The translations under genes and the position numbers were made by a program. A model generated the notes under the pieces. That model saw nothing but the letters and a program-made list of their open reading frames with translations, made no database searches and had not been told where the DNA came from. Shown here in pieces: positions 20,574 to 33,703 of a stretch of 64,000 nucleotides of DNA. Each line of letters starts with the position of its first letter. Position 1 is the first letter of the stretch. The DNA is from Prostheceraeus crozeri (lineage: Eukaryota; Platyhelminthes; Polycladida; Euryleptidae): positions 1 to 64,000 of the forward strand of contig CAJQUW010009227.1 in assembly GCA_907163375.1 (NCBI GenBank). Direction: 5' to 3'.

Positions 20574-21511
20574 TACATTAGGCCCTCAAGAGGTTCTGTG
20601 CTTCTTTCATACCCGCTTTTTAGAGTCTTTCGCGCACATTATCTAGAATCCTTATGTCATTGAGCCACTTTCATTCTGTAAGTTATACAACTTCCTGTCA
20701 TCAAAATACTCGCATTTGAATATCATGTGTATTTAGGCTGAATAATTTAAGCAATCACTATTTCGTCGTTGATTTCAAAATATCCTAATATAACGACGCA
20801 AATATTATTCTCTGAATTCTCGCTTGTTATTGAGGATTGAAAATATTCATGAAAATTCTTGTGCTCTCAGAAAAACCTCTTATTGTGTCGTGTTACAGAA
20901 TATATTTTGTCTTAATTATTTATCGCACCCATGTTTGCTAATTTACATGCAGTGGTTTTGAGGTTTCCAGGCTTCCATTCGTCCTCATTGAGATGAAGCA
21001 TTAGTAATTAAGTCTTAAATTGCAAGACTTGATAGAATAATTGCATTCATAAATCCATTGGGTGTCTCAGATTTAAAGTCTCAACGCTTTGTGAGTTGTA
21101 ACTTCTAACAATCAGTTATAAAATTATAATCTCATTAGGTGCACTATTGCTTATTTAACATATTATGTGAATGTATGCGTAATGGTAAATTATAAAGAAT
21201 AACTCTCATTTTGCTGCTCAACTAAGGATGATTCATGAACTGAACTAATCGACTCTTGTCAGCAACCCTGTCAGTGTAAATGCTACCAATTCGATTGTAG
21301 CAAGTTGCAAGTGCTGCGATAATTGTTTATGCCAACAAAAGAAGCCATGTTGGATAGAGCTTTATATACAATTTAAGCAGGCTAAAATGAATACAAAAGA
21401 TAGCAGACTTTGCTGAATCTCTATGTGGCCTTGGATGAATGAGCAGTTCACTTCGGCCCTCATCACGTGGCAACGTTGCACATCCTTAGACTTGAGCATC
21501 TAAAGAGAATG
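20574..21511. other. Non-coding stretch, no gene recognised
   Basis: AT-rich DNA with only chance frames. Confidence 0.4.
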
Positions 21512-21707
21512 GCAACGATTAAGTCAATAAAAGACACCAACACCTTTGATTCCCTAACCATACTCGCCTGACCCAGGAATCAAACCGAAGTCCGCGGTGT
21601 AGACGATCTCACACCCTCTTCACCAAGATTCCAGTTCGATTCCTGAGTCGGGCGAATGCGATCGGGGAATCAAAGGTGTTGGCGTATTTTACTGACTTAA
21701 TCGTTGT
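21512..21707. repeat. Foldback of two head-to-head tRNA-like SINE pieces
   Basis: Two arms of about 76 bp (21512-21588 and 21630-21707) are inverted copies. Each contains a box-B-like segment (TTCGATTCCTGAGTC on the right, its relative on the left) followed outward by GGGAATCAAAGGTGTTGG and a TTTTACTGACTTAATCG end. The box-B-like motif and shared tail suggest two tRNA-derived SINE 3' halves joined head to head, with a 40-bp spacer. It could equally be one foldback element. Confidence 0.6.
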
Positions 21708-22088
21708 CATTAGATATTCAATATACTGTGATAGATCACCCTCGTTGTCAATCTTTAGACTTATTCTGAAGTCTCTGTATTTGTTCTTGATCACTACTTG
21801 CCGGCGTAGGTATGGGAAATCAATGTTTCATCCTTCTTTCTGTCGTCCCTGCTTCATAGTCTTTCTATCAATAATTTCGTATCTATGTTAGTCATACACA
21901 ATTTTGAAATTTAATAACGACTTCATAAAAATGTAAGACAAGATTTTGTATCTAAGATATGATCAAGGGTCTACATTTGATGACGTCACTGTATGGACCA
22001 GGGAAAGTTGCTGGCAAAATGCAAGTTAATCCATTTGTCTCCGGTAGCGGACTCGCTAATGAATGGGCTACCAAGCGTTCAGCGGCTA

Positions 22089-22331
22089 AGGGATCGTCCA
22101 TAATCCACGTAAATAAAAACTGGTTATTTCAATCCCTTCACCCTAATGGACAATTCATGGACGCTGGCCTACACCCCCTCCCCCACCCGCGCGGACAGTG
22201 GACAATGCTGATATTCATTGTGGACTAAGCGTCCACGTGGACTCGTTCAATTGCCTCCTCCAACTCATGGACAGACAGTGAACGGCACTACAAAACCACC
22301 TGTGTTGCACACGTAGATTATGGACGATTCC
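22089..22331. mobile_element. Short MITE, about 243 bp, TA-flanked
   Basis: The tips AGGGATCGTCCATAATCC and, read inward from the right, GGAATCGTCCATAATCTACG form an imperfect inverted repeat of about 21 bp. TA lies on both sides (22087-22088 and 22332-22333). The inside has repeated GTCCAC/GTGGAC words and a C-rich segment and no coding capacity. A TA duplication suggests Tc1/mariner relatives, but it is too short to prove. Confidence 0.5.
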
Positions 22332-22333
22332 TA

Positions 22334-23141
22334 GAGAATTAATAAGTTGCTCGTCTCTTCGCAATTTGTCAGAAAAACTAAACTTGCACGTTCTTTCCTC
22401 AACACTGTACGAATATCGACCTTAACTACAACTTTGCATGAAGAGTGGTGATAAGGAATGAATAAAAACTTGCAAGCTTCACCCAACAGTGGCAAAGTAA
22501 TTTGAAATGCAGTTTACCGACAACCTTCATAATTTGACTTATAGTTCTGATATTATACAAAATTTCATTCACGATTTGCAAATTACATTATATTTCGGTG
22601 CATCGATAGATTCTTTTGGTTGTCTAGATACGGCTCATTCCAATTGCTAAGATATGGTTCAGGTTAATTCTAACAGCACTTTGGCAGCATTACCTCTGCT
22701 ATTTTAGACGTTTGCACCGAAAACAAAATGTCATCAGAATGGAAGCGTACTAAATGCAACTGTTTTCTCTATCAAACCTTTTGCTACACATTCTATTGTA
22801 CTATATTGCTAATTTGCCATCATTCTGCATAGATCTAATTGAGCTATGACATCGCTAGCGTCTAGTAGATGAAAGTAAACATCTTAATTTAACAATTTCA
22901 AAAATGTTAAAAAATTGTAGTCCATGGATGAGTGACAAGTCTATACGCATCGTTTCATTTGCTTTTTAAGAATAGTTTAACTGACAAATTGGTATGATGA
23001 AGTTACTTGCATTACATACAAAGTTGCAAATTTTAGACTTTCAATTAATTTTACAGACTGCAAATCAAATGCGTTTCACATTTATTGGCAAAATGCAAAC
23101 CCAAGACGATATGCAATTGACCAGGCGACGGGAGATCATGA
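22334..23141. other. Non-coding stretch, no gene recognised
   Basis: Nothing beyond chance frames is seen. Confidence 0.4.
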
Positions 23142-23370
23142 TGATTTTCCACAAAAAAGCGTAAAAGTGTCGATGCAATAAAGTTAAATTGGTAAATGGC
23201 AGATGCTCGGCGTCCAGCGCCTTCGGTGATCGCTCTTACAAAAAAAGTAATTGCAATTATAGCTTACATTAAAAAGACGCCGACGATTTGTCGTTTAGCA
23301 ATTTAACTTTATTACATCGACGACCGTAAACTTTGGGGAGTTTTTGTTGCGCTTTTTTTGTGGAAAATCA
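23142..23370. mobile_element. Foldback MITE, about 229 bp
   Basis: The arms start TGATTTTCCACAAAAAA at 23142 and, inverted, at 23370. Both continue through AATAAAGTTAAATTG, so almost the whole element pairs with itself apart from a loop near 23215-23275 and an insertion of about 20 bp in the right arm. No coding capacity. The target duplication is unclear. Confidence 0.7.
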
Positions 23371-26300
23371 AGACAATATGACTTATTTTCTATCTCATCC
23401 CACCCGGCCCCAAATTAACCTTGTCTGCCATAACAATTGAGCACCTGAACTCGAATGATTAGTTGTCAAACCCACACGCGGTGGTAAGGTTTTCACATTA
23501 CATTAATCCAAGCCGAAATCAAAAGATGCTATTTCATTATCTATCCCAACAATATTGTTCAACAAAGTGTTGTTCTGTAAAAGTATATCCATCCTTTCTA
23601 TTAGTTGAATTTGGTTCGCATTATATTTGCAGAACTTTCAGTTAGAGATACTTAAAGTGTATTGAAATTCATGTTTATCGTTCAAAGAATCAAGACCTGA
23701 ATCAGTATACCCGGTATAGGCTTGAGGGCGCACAGTGCATTAAATTTTTACATTAATTGAGTATGAAAACATCTTTATAAAAGGCAATTTCTTGCTTGAA
23801 TGTTGCTGTTGATCTTTGTGTTTCCGCTTGTGATACATGTTCGTGTGTTGTACATTGTAGACAAGAAGGCGTGTCCGCATTTGCATGTGAAATTACGTTG
23901 GTTGCTGAACTGCGATAAAATCTTCTTGGATTCAGAAAAATAAATGCGTGTTAGTTGTTGTTTCTTAGTCACAAGTAGAATCAACCTTCTCGTCGACGCT
24001 ATATTAGTTGCGCTATTATATGTTATAAAAATAATGACATTTTATATCTTGCATTATAATTATTTGCATCCTAATCTAACACTGCGGACACTATTCTTCA
24101 GATATTCCATCCGCAGCCAAATTTAGGCCAATCACAAGATTCGGGTCGGGATCGAATTTAGGCACGGTTAAAATTAAAGGTTCACTTCAGGTAGGCCTCA
24201 GGGTAGGCTAGCTTGGGTCTCGTTTGGAGCAGAAGTGACAAAGCTGTGTTTGATTGAGTTGGATTACGGGAGAGTTAACGTCAGACCAACTTTCACTTCC
24301 TTTGAAAAAACCCTGCGATCGTTCCATCGTCAGTATAGGATGGATTGGTCGACCTCCTTCTACCAATGCCGATTCCACTTTCCATTCATCAAAGTTCTCT
24401 CTGATAATTTTCTGAGTAAAGACATTGAAGATAAGAAGGGAAAGGATAAATCCCTACTGAACACCTTTAACGATCCTGAGCTAGATTGCTTCCCCACATT
24501 CTGTCCCAACAGTTACTGTCTGTTCTAAATATACGCTTCTAGTGATTGTAAGGTGTTGGATGCTGTTATTTAAGGTAGAGTTGCGCAAAAAGAAGCAGAC
24601 AGTAACAGGTCTCGTAAACCTATCCATACCGGGTCATGGAGCGCCGAGATCCTGGGAGGGGGGATTCGGCCTCCTCCATACCTCCTGAAGTCTTGAATGG
24701 AGTTACACGAGAATAACAGCACAAAATCATGGGTGCGTGAACTTTCTTATGATGATATTCGGTTGTCAAATTCAAATTACAGTTTTTGTGACCTTTTGTT
24801 CTTCTCGTTATAGTTCGCTGTCGCAATGAAAATTGACTGGCTATCATAAGAGTTCAAAGCGCAGAAAGCGAAAGTTTCTATAGAAGCTCTATTTTAAAAT
24901 GGCTTAAAAACGGAAAAAACATCATCATGATTGTTGTTTTGCTAGACATTTTTTATGTCTTTGCTTCTTTTACTTCATAGAAACAGTCTGAGCCTTCGTG
25001 TTTACCTCCTTATCAACAATTCATGTATAAATAGCACGATTGCCGTTTCACCTGTCTTAATCTACTCTCGCTATGAGCAAAGAAAGCATCAATTACTGGG
25101 ATTTTTGATTATCAATATTGTTGCATAAATGATGCATATAAAATAAGTGACCAGATGGTAATCTGTTAGAAAGGCCAATAGTTATTAATTTTCCTACGTC
25201 TATTTTATATTGCATTTTGTTACTTGAAAAATTTAAAAAGTAAAAAGCACGAAAAGAAGCAAAACATACCTTTTAGACCTAGTCAGCGCTTGATTCCTGC
25301 TCTCGGACTACGTTGGTGTAATCAAGCAATTTAAATTCGTTCGAAATCAGAAATGAAAAAATTGCACTTTACTACAATTTTGATGATAAGATATCCTTCC
25401 GATCAATATTGTCATTAATTCAAAGGTGTAACTAAATGACACATCATCAAAGACACAACCCAATTCATTCTCTCACACTCCCCAATAATTCTGATCTCTT
25501 CAACGCAGCTTATGTTTACATTTGCGATAATAAGGCGTTACCTGTAAAGCAACAAATTTAGTCAATCGATGAAGAACTTCTTCTCAGGAGTATTTCAAAA
25601 TCTCATCCTGTTGTGTTCCGATGTGATGGTCTATTTTGATAACTCTAACTTCACCCATTACCATTTATTTTATGATGTTTGCATCGCGGTGCTGAGCATT
25701 TCTCACTCTCTTAAAAATCCTATTTGGAGTCATATTCCAAACGCGAGTTATCGCGTATAAGAAAGAGACTCCTCTTCTAACATTCCTCAGGCAACTTAGT
25801 TGTGTTTCGTTCTTCGTCAAAAAATCTAACTAAATAGGTCTCTCCTGGCGAAGACGCAGAGTTGAGTGGTAGCGAGTAGCTACCATACTCAATATCAGAT
25901 GCTTCTCATGGAGAAGGAAGCGGAAATAGAATTATCAAAGACCGATTTTGATTCCGACGTATGCATTCGTTAACTCAAATATGCTTGTTTTAAGTGGTTT
26001 GAACGAATACATTCCGTCGATATTCTACCAACATTAGTATTTCATCAGTAAAAGCTAGAGAAAGGCATTAACATTCTCATGTTCTCCACGTCGACGGTAC
26101 ATTTTTTTATGCAAGACATAAAATCAACTGGTCTTGTACCCAACTCTTTGATGATTAATTAATAGTTGCCATGGAAACTGATTGCAAGTTGCTAAAAATA
26201 TATTCCTCTGAGGATTCGTGTGCGCGGTGTGTTCGCAACTTAGGTGATAGAGCAACAGGATGGTTGAGGGTTCGAATCTCGTCAGATACCCTTATAACCA

Positions 26301-26728
26301 TATCCCTAATTACATACTAAATGGATTCGATGACGGAAGGAACTGACCATTTTGAATATCATTTCCTCACTGCTCTGGTTTCGCTGCAACAGCAATCAAG
26401 ACTATAGACGTTGTAAATAGGTCAGTTTCCACATGCTGGTTAAGTACTGGATCATGGCTAAGTCAGTGCGCCAAGCATTATCTTGTTATCCACAGAAAGC
26501 GTAATATGAGTTTCATATTTACATGTATCTTACAAATGCTGTGTTTCCATGTAGTACTTCATTTGTATTGCGAAAAAATAAGTTAAGAAAATAATGGTTG
26601 TTGACATCTGCGTTCAATTGTGTTCCCTGCCCGAAAAGCAAGAGGAAGTCATCAAATATTAATTATCCCATATCTTCTCTTCGTATGCGCAAATTTGTAC
26701 AAAACATTCAATATTGCTGGATTCGTAA
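23371..26728. other. Non-coding stretch; one tRNA-like remnant
   Basis: The longest frame is 97 residues (24235-24528, plus), with no known motif. At 26246-26290 the plus strand has a box-A-like TTAGGTGATAGAGC and a box B GGTTCGAATC, only 14 bases apart, too close for an intact tRNA; it is probably a decayed tRNA or SINE head. The rest shows no recognisable gene. Confidence 0.4.
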
Positions 26729-27016
26729 GTTTATTTTCTTTTGTCTTAACCGGTCTCGCTGAAGAGCGGTTAAGCGAACTGAATGACGTCACAAGTGGGT
26801 GAGAAAATAGACAGCACAACATGATATGTTAATGAAAATTTTATGCACAAGAAATAACTTCTCTCACGTGACGTCATTCAGTTCGCTTAACCACTCTTCA
26901 GCGATCGATTGACATCTTCATATTATTCACTGCTGAAGATGTCAAATGCATGTCATCACTCTGTCGTAGATCTCTGTAAGATGCAGCAAGACCGGTTAAG
27001 ACTCAAGGAAAATAAA
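26729..27016. mobile_element. Foldback element with two nested inverted-repeat pairs
   Basis: Outer arms (26729-26760 and 26986-27016) share TCTTAACCGGTCT and an ATTTTC-rich tip. Inner arms of 35 bp (26758-26792 and 26868-26902) match at 34 positions and each contain TGACGTCA, the core of a cAMP-response-type site. A third hairpin with a perfect 12-bp stem (TTGACATCTTCA, 26909-26945) lies between. No coding capacity. Superfamily unknown. Confidence 0.75.
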
Positions 27017-27919
27017 TTTATGAATCAAGCAGTATCGAATGTTATCCCATATCTGATGTAGATCGTAGAATTCTTAGGTAAATTAGTTAAAACATACTTA
27101 TAGTAATTTAAGTGGAATTTTACTATGAATAAGATTTCAAGATACATTTTGCAATTAGTGCAGTGATGACTAATTAATCCAAAATTAATTTTTAGGCGGG
27201 CCTCGCACAGATGTAGAAATAGAGTGTTGAAGCCACTGACACTTAAGAATTTTCAATTTTTGTATTCAGCGTTTCAAGATCTAGAAATACATGTAATTAA
27301 GCCCTTTGTGCGCGAATTTAGGAAGAAAGTGTCAGTAGCTCCCGGACTATGAGTATACCACTGATCTAGCATGTCGGAAAACATCATATTAGAACGGCTT
27401 TTTTTGGCTAATTCAAATACACTCAGTACAAGGAATGTGAATATGGCAACTATAGAAACTTGAAGTGCTATGATCTGTTTATTTCCTCATACTGTGAAAT
27501 TCCATTCTCCCGGCTTTCGCTACGCAGCTCGTTGAGAACAGGCACTCAGTATCCCGTGTGAATGGGCCATAATAATGCTTATAACGACATCTTATGGATT
27601 GCCTTCCTACAAATGACAAACCTTTACTCAAGAAGTGAGAAAAACAGAGACGTTCATAGCATGTCCCGACAAACGTAGTATATCACAATTGGGAACGGTC
27701 CCATTAAAACTGGGACGTCTGGTCATATTGAGCTAGGTTTACGAAGTGTTTTGCCAGCTTTAAATAACTTCTTCCAAAGGACAGGAAAATTGCAGATTGT
27801 ACATTTTCGTAAATTTTTGAATTCGGACATTTCAGCATATTTGTAAAAGAAGATTAGCATTCAAGGATAGAATAGAAGATGTAATAGCATTCAAGGAATG
27901 ATAAAAACGATGGATAGTC
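27017..27919. other. Non-coding stretch, no gene recognised
   Basis: Nothing beyond chance frames is seen. Confidence 0.4.
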
Positions 27920-27927
27920 TGCAAGCG

Positions 27928-28727
27928 CAGAGTAAGTATATTAGGTAGAGTGGTAACTCCACATTTATAAAATCCCCAATGTGCATACACTTTCGATTTT
28001 ATTAAATGAACTCGAGGGGACATCGTTGGTAATTGTTTCCAAATGTGATATATCCAAATTTTTGCACTTTTGAAGAAATTGCCACGGCATTGAGTGATCA
28101 TGATTGTAATTCAAAAGGAATTATTGCACTTTACAGATTCTCAGTGTCATGACAGCTTTGGAGAGGTAATGGTTGCTAAATTAGCAATTCGATGGATTCC
28201 TTTTACTTTCATGCTCAACCTCAAGAGTATTTTCTTAAGCGTGATTATATCATAAGCAACCTGCCACTGGCAGAGCAAAATCACATCAAAGACAATGATT
28301 TCAATTAACTTTGACAGATGTAAATAGGTCCACATCACTATTCAGATTCAAGAAATGAAACATGAATTTAGTGAATCATAAAATCATGCCAGTAAAAATT
28401 GAATTGAAAACTTGAAATTTCAGCCAAGAAAGCACAAATAATATCGCGACTTTTGCATGAAGACTTCCATTATAAAACGGATTATGAAATTCCCTTGATA
28501 ATCAGCTTAATTTCCGCTTAGGTAGGATGCTTAATAGCAAATATTTATTCCTTTTGACATCGAACTTGTTTCATACTACTTATATAAGGGCGTCATCTCG
28601 GTAGTATATAAATTGGCAAAATTTTGACTTTTTAAAACTGCTATTTGATATATTTTGATACAAAAATGTTCACTGTATACAGATACTTTCATGAGTCGAC
28701 ACTCTACTTATACATCCCTACTCTATG
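27928..28727 (-). mobile_element. hAT-like element, family 'CATAGAG', copy A
   Basis: Flanked by a perfect 8-bp duplication TGCAAGCG (27920-27927 and 28728-28735). The ends are CAGAGTAAGTATATTAGG and, inward from the right, CATAGAGTAGGGATGTATAAG. A second copy lies inverted at 44336-45147. Strand is set so that this copy matches the other in plus orientation. Both copies have a short open frame at the same place (here 28147-28338) containing CQWQVA and ITLKKIL, but there is no recognisable transposase. 8-bp duplications suggest hAT. Confidence 0.85.
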
Positions 28728-28735
28728 TGCAAGCG

Positions 28736-31700
28736 GGTGTTTTTTTAAATCAGACTTAAAGATATCGTGTGACACCTCAAGTACATTTGACAAAATGTTT
28801 ATTTTCTTTGAGATTTTAGCCTGCTATTCTTCATAAAATGAAGAAGACCTTCTGGCCTGTCGATTCGCTTACAGAACGTTAATTTATCCGCTATGCAGTA
28901 GAAATATATCATCATCATTTCATGGCATATCATTTACTCTATCCTCCCTGAAGCGGCTGGGTTAGAACATGGCAGGAATGAACTTGAGCTCCGTATAATT
29001 TACTAGATTTTTCCTGGTATAAAGATGGAAAACAGAATGAGATTTCGCCGTAGATGCCGTTCCTCCCGACTTAATTAAGATTCAATGGCTCAAAATTCTA
29101 CTAAATCAAAAGGCGTGTCCCAGTGTTTCCCATGCTGAGCACAATCTGACGACGCATAATCGGACAGCCTTGAGAAATGGTGAACAAGCGAATTTTATTG
29201 AATTTACATGATGCTAACTGACATGCGGCTCCCGCAGATAGGAGAGCCACACCCGAAATGGCAGCGACATTTTCTTTCTCTTTGCAACATTTTCTTTTCT
29301 CGGCTTCATACTCGTTCAACTTGCAACATAGTGAGGGTATCAATAGATCATAGCAGTCAATTATCGAAGCATTCCTTTGAATTTGCAAACTTTTTCTGAT
29401 AAGATTGTTTCATGGTTACGTATCACACTCTGCTTCAAGCACCTTATTTTGAAATCTGATATGAGGTAGGATTGCCGTATGCAAGTTCGGTGGAAAGCGA
29501 AACTCGGGTTCCAGCAAAATTAACTCATGGACAGGATGATGATCCCAGATTCAATGTTTTCCAGTCCTCACCTAGGGATTATACAAGAATTATCGCATTA
29601 GTCTTTAATTTCACTTTTAGCTATAATGATGATCACAGGAATAAAACTAAATTAAATCAAATTTGTGTGCTTTTATTTATCACACTGACGAAAGGCGGAG
29701 GTGCATAGAAGTGTGATTTTCTTTTTCGTGCAAAAAATCTGTTCTCATTCATGAAAAATTTAACATGGATCACTTCTACTGACTGGTCAACTATCTGACT
29801 TCTTTAATCTCTGTGGTCAATGACTTGCTAGTTGTCATTATCAAATAATCAATTATTTTGTAAAAATAGTTGAAATTTTCAGATTTCAAGATTTCAGATT
29901 TCAGATCAAGTGAATCCAATTTACTTCTTATTATTTACAAGAAAGCTAATTTAGAGATATTATTACCACTACACCTCTGAATGTTCTTCTGAACATTTAT
30001 GTTTCATAAAAGCCTCCAATCCATTCCATAAAGAATCCGTAAGTGCCAAATTGAAATCGTAAATGTCACTTTCATAAAACACGACTCATAATGACTCGAA
30101 GTTCTGTGAGTGGAAAATAGCTCTTTTGCAATCAAGTTGACGTTCAAGAAGTCACTCATTTTCAAATTTTAATAATCACGAGCCAATTCTTCTATAGAAC
30201 TTCTTTTACAATCGTCATATAATTTCACATCAATCTCCTATACACTCAAATTTTTACATTAAATTGGTTGAGACATAACCATTGGGAACTTGGGCGGAAT
30301 TTTTCGTCATCACTTGAAAGTTTTGTCTTCCTTACAATACCTGTCATCTATGAAGTCTTGACTTGCACTGAAATTAAAGTCATGGAACACTTTTCTCAAG
30401 TCTTTATAGAAGCCAGAAAACTATTTTCAACTTTTATGCGTACATTATGAAAGGATCATTACTTTTGGTAGCTCACACCATCAAAACGACCCACTCAACA
30501 GTTGAATTCAACACATTAGATTTAATAATTTAATGATTGTTTTCTCAAACCATTTATTCGTATTGTGTCCATGTGGCAAAATTTCGATTTGCATCACTAG
30601 CGAAAGCATTGTGCAGCAATAGTGATCCAAGAACATCAAAAAAATCATAACCAAAAGAAAGAAGAGAGCTACATGCATGCGATTCTACTGACACCACTCC
30701 CACTCTCTTGCGATGCTTAGAACGCCCGCAAATTGCGTTTGAAAAAACATTTTTTTCAAAAAATCTTTATTTTGATAGTGAAGGGGTTGAAGTTAGACTC
30801 ATAATTCTTAAATTCCGAATGGGCCCTCTGTCACAACTGAATTTTAGCCTTAGTACATTTCTCAACTTCTCGGAGAAAGTCGCTGGGTTTGGCCCACTGG
30901 AAGGTCAAATTTATGACCTCTTTCGAAGAGTACTTTGTTTAAGAATCACATCATGATCATCTACTATGTCATAGACATCGAGTATATTATTAGCGATTCA
31001 AATATTAGGTAAAATCTTCTTATTGAAGTTTTTGATAGCATTTAAGAAGTCATTTTTGAATCTTTTCACGATTGTGTAAATACTTTAAGTACTTATTTCA
31101 AATATTTCTCCTTCTTTATAAGCACATTTGAAGCTATTCAGGACAACAGAATACCATTCACAGATCCATCGAAATGGTAGCTTTTGAGGGAAAATCTTCC
31201 ACGTTTCATGTATGCATATTTGAGCCGTTTTCCATGCACAACTCAATCTTTGCATTTCATGTAAGCTGGAGAAATATTTTAGATGTTAAGGAGGGGAAGG
31301 ATATAATCGGCCCCCGCGGGATATCAATGCGCCTCAGATTCCGGTTCGGATACGTTTAAACATTAACTCAATAAATCTCGAATAGTTCAGACAAATAGTT
31401 GTCTGGATCATAAGTATTTCTGTATTGATTTTACAAAATTGACTGGTATCAACGGATCATCAACATCGCTCATTTTCCTTTGCACTTTAGATGCACCGAA
31501 TCAATGTCAAACAGACAATAGAAGTTTGTCATTGATTGTCACTGACCAGACAGTGAAAATATGACGTGGCTGGACATGTCTGTCTAAACAAGTCTGCTTG
31601 AATGTCAATTTCAATCAAATAGTGGGAAAATTCAAAGTGCAAATCTTGTAAATGTTGGTAAATGTTGCTACACAACCGTTTGAATACAAATTTCTCAATG

Positions 31701-33472
31701 CCAACACCACTGATAAGCAGAAGAAGGAAACTAAGTGAAACCCACTTAGAAGGAATTTCACTGACAAAAGCTATTCAACCGCGCAGAACGTTTTCCTATT
31801 TTTGATGCATTTTATATTTGATGCAATCATATATTCAGTAGTGTTCAAGACAAGTCATTATTAAATCATCTTGACCAATTCAACGATGCTATTAATTAAA
31901 TTCGTTTTAATTTCAGCAATTTCAAGCAGTAATGGCTTTCATAAGACAGAGCGAAGTTAAGGTATTATTCATTTTCCTGCTCACACTATCGAATTTTGTA
32001 GAAATTTCACTCCCATTAATATTTTGTGCAAACAGATTTCGTGTAGATTGACAGGAGGACATTCGTTTTAAGACTCTTTGAGCAGGGTAAAAATTTCTTT
32101 TGTTTTCTTGTTTCACTATTTCTATACGGTAATGGTTTCCAATGAGCAGTTAAAATAACAGTGAGCGATCTCGATGGGGGAGAGATGTTGCGGGTGATGA
32201 TTACGTAATGGATGCTAGATTGAAAACGCACTCTTCTGAAAAACCTGCTAGCGTTGAACATTTATTGAATGATATCTCGCACAACTAAGTCGCACATAAA
32301 CCAATGCCTATCAATGTAATCAAATTTTACTTATAACTAGTTAACAACAACAACAACAAGAGCATATACAAAAGTCAACTTTTGCAAGTGAGCTAATTTT
32401 ATCAAAAAGGAACTTGAAACATTTAAATTCTTGTTAGGAAGTTATTTAGTTATAATACGGTCAAATTTCGTCTTTATCTTGTAGATTGATAGAGCTCGTG
32501 TATATTTGGGCTGTGAATAATCAATGCCGCTGGTTGAGTTGAAAAATCTTGTGGCGGATCATTATTTATTTCCATAAGTTGACCAATTAATGATAACAAT
32601 GAGTTTCATTATCAGTCAGATGTTAATTTTGATCGGAGGAGGAATAAGTCTTCGACTAAGAAGTTAGATGTGTTTTAATCAACATTTCGCGATCAGCCTT
32701 GAACTGGATAAAAAATTTTTGCTTTTTTCGATATTCATGCTTTTATGATAGTCAAATCGATACTCGTCTTGCAGTTGTCCATTTTCAAATCCTTAGTAAT
32801 AACGGAAAGGACATTTTTCTACGTTTTCTTGGAGAGCCTGCTGAGAAGTCTGAAGTCTAGATAAGATCGCAGATTCTTTGAAAGTTCTTTGAAAATGACA
32901 GCAGACGAATGTATTCACAAAAATCGATCTGTTGTGAATGAGAAACATTGCAAGAAAAATGAAGGTAGAGACCCAAAACAGATGAATTAGTTCACATAGG
33001 CTAATACATGTACAAGAAACATGTGGAACTACAAAAGTATACGACAATCGAATTTGAACCCTTTTAATACCCGAATTATTTTCGAGTATTGCACCATTGG
33101 AATTGCTTCGATCTCCTCTTTCTTTTGGTTGCAAATTATTGCCGTTATGGGGTCAAGGCTGCTTCGGAGCGTTGACCAAAAACGTTGGGTCAAATTGTAC
33201 TAAGGGACTGTGGACATTGAAGAGCTAGAATATAGAAGAGTGCCACAGTGGAAAATTTGGCTGGACAAGGGAAGACATTTGTTTGTACTATTTTAAAAAA
33301 GGCGGGCAGCGCTCCTGCCTCCCACAATTCCTCTGCATGACAGAGCAAAGGGCAGTCGAGCGACTGAAATTTAGAAGATTCAAGACAAAGAAGGAAATCA
33401 AAAATTTTGTTAATTTCTTAATCCAGACAAGCACAATGCTCGATCTACTGACGCTGACCATTCAGTTTAACC
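28736..33472. other. Non-coding stretch, no gene recognised
   Basis: 4.7 kb of AT-rich DNA. The longest frame is 113 residues at 32793-33134 (minus), hydrophobic in the middle and without a known motif. A short CAA microsatellite lies near 32344-32360. No element ends could be paired. Confidence 0.35.
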
Positions 33473-33703
33473 CATAGAAATTGATAACAATAAGACCTCT
33501 AGATTGCAAGTAAAGCTTCATCCAATACATAATAGTGTCACAAAAATCGCACGCATTTTCACTTGATGCATTTGTTAACGGCTGCATCATTGAGATAGAG
33601 TCACTCACATGTGCAATTCTAGGCTTTTCATTGGTGGTTAATGTCCGTGACCTTGAATCAATTTCCATTCTAGTCAACTTCAGATAAACAATCTATTTCT
33701 ATG
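33473..33703 (-). mobile_element. MITE 'CATAGAAAT', copy A, 231 bp
   Basis: The reverse complement matches 53199-53454 over its whole length with moderate divergence. The tips CATAGAAAT and ATTTCTATG form the inverted ends. The flanks are only weakly alike (TTTAACC and TTTCAATC), so the target duplication here has decayed. Copy B fixes the ends and the 8-bp duplication. Confidence 0.8.

Noticed and set aside
24235-24528. 97-residue plus-strand frame
   Set aside because: No motif recognised, and no splice, promoter or repeat context found; left as chance.
26246-26290. Possible second tRNA gene
   Set aside because: Box A and box B are only 14 bases apart, with no room for an anticodon arm; judged a decayed tRNA or SINE fragment.
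32793-33134. 113-residue minus-strand frame with a hydrophobic middle
   Set aside because: No known motif, no signal peptide at the start, no promoter or splice context; length is within chance for this much AT-rich DNA.
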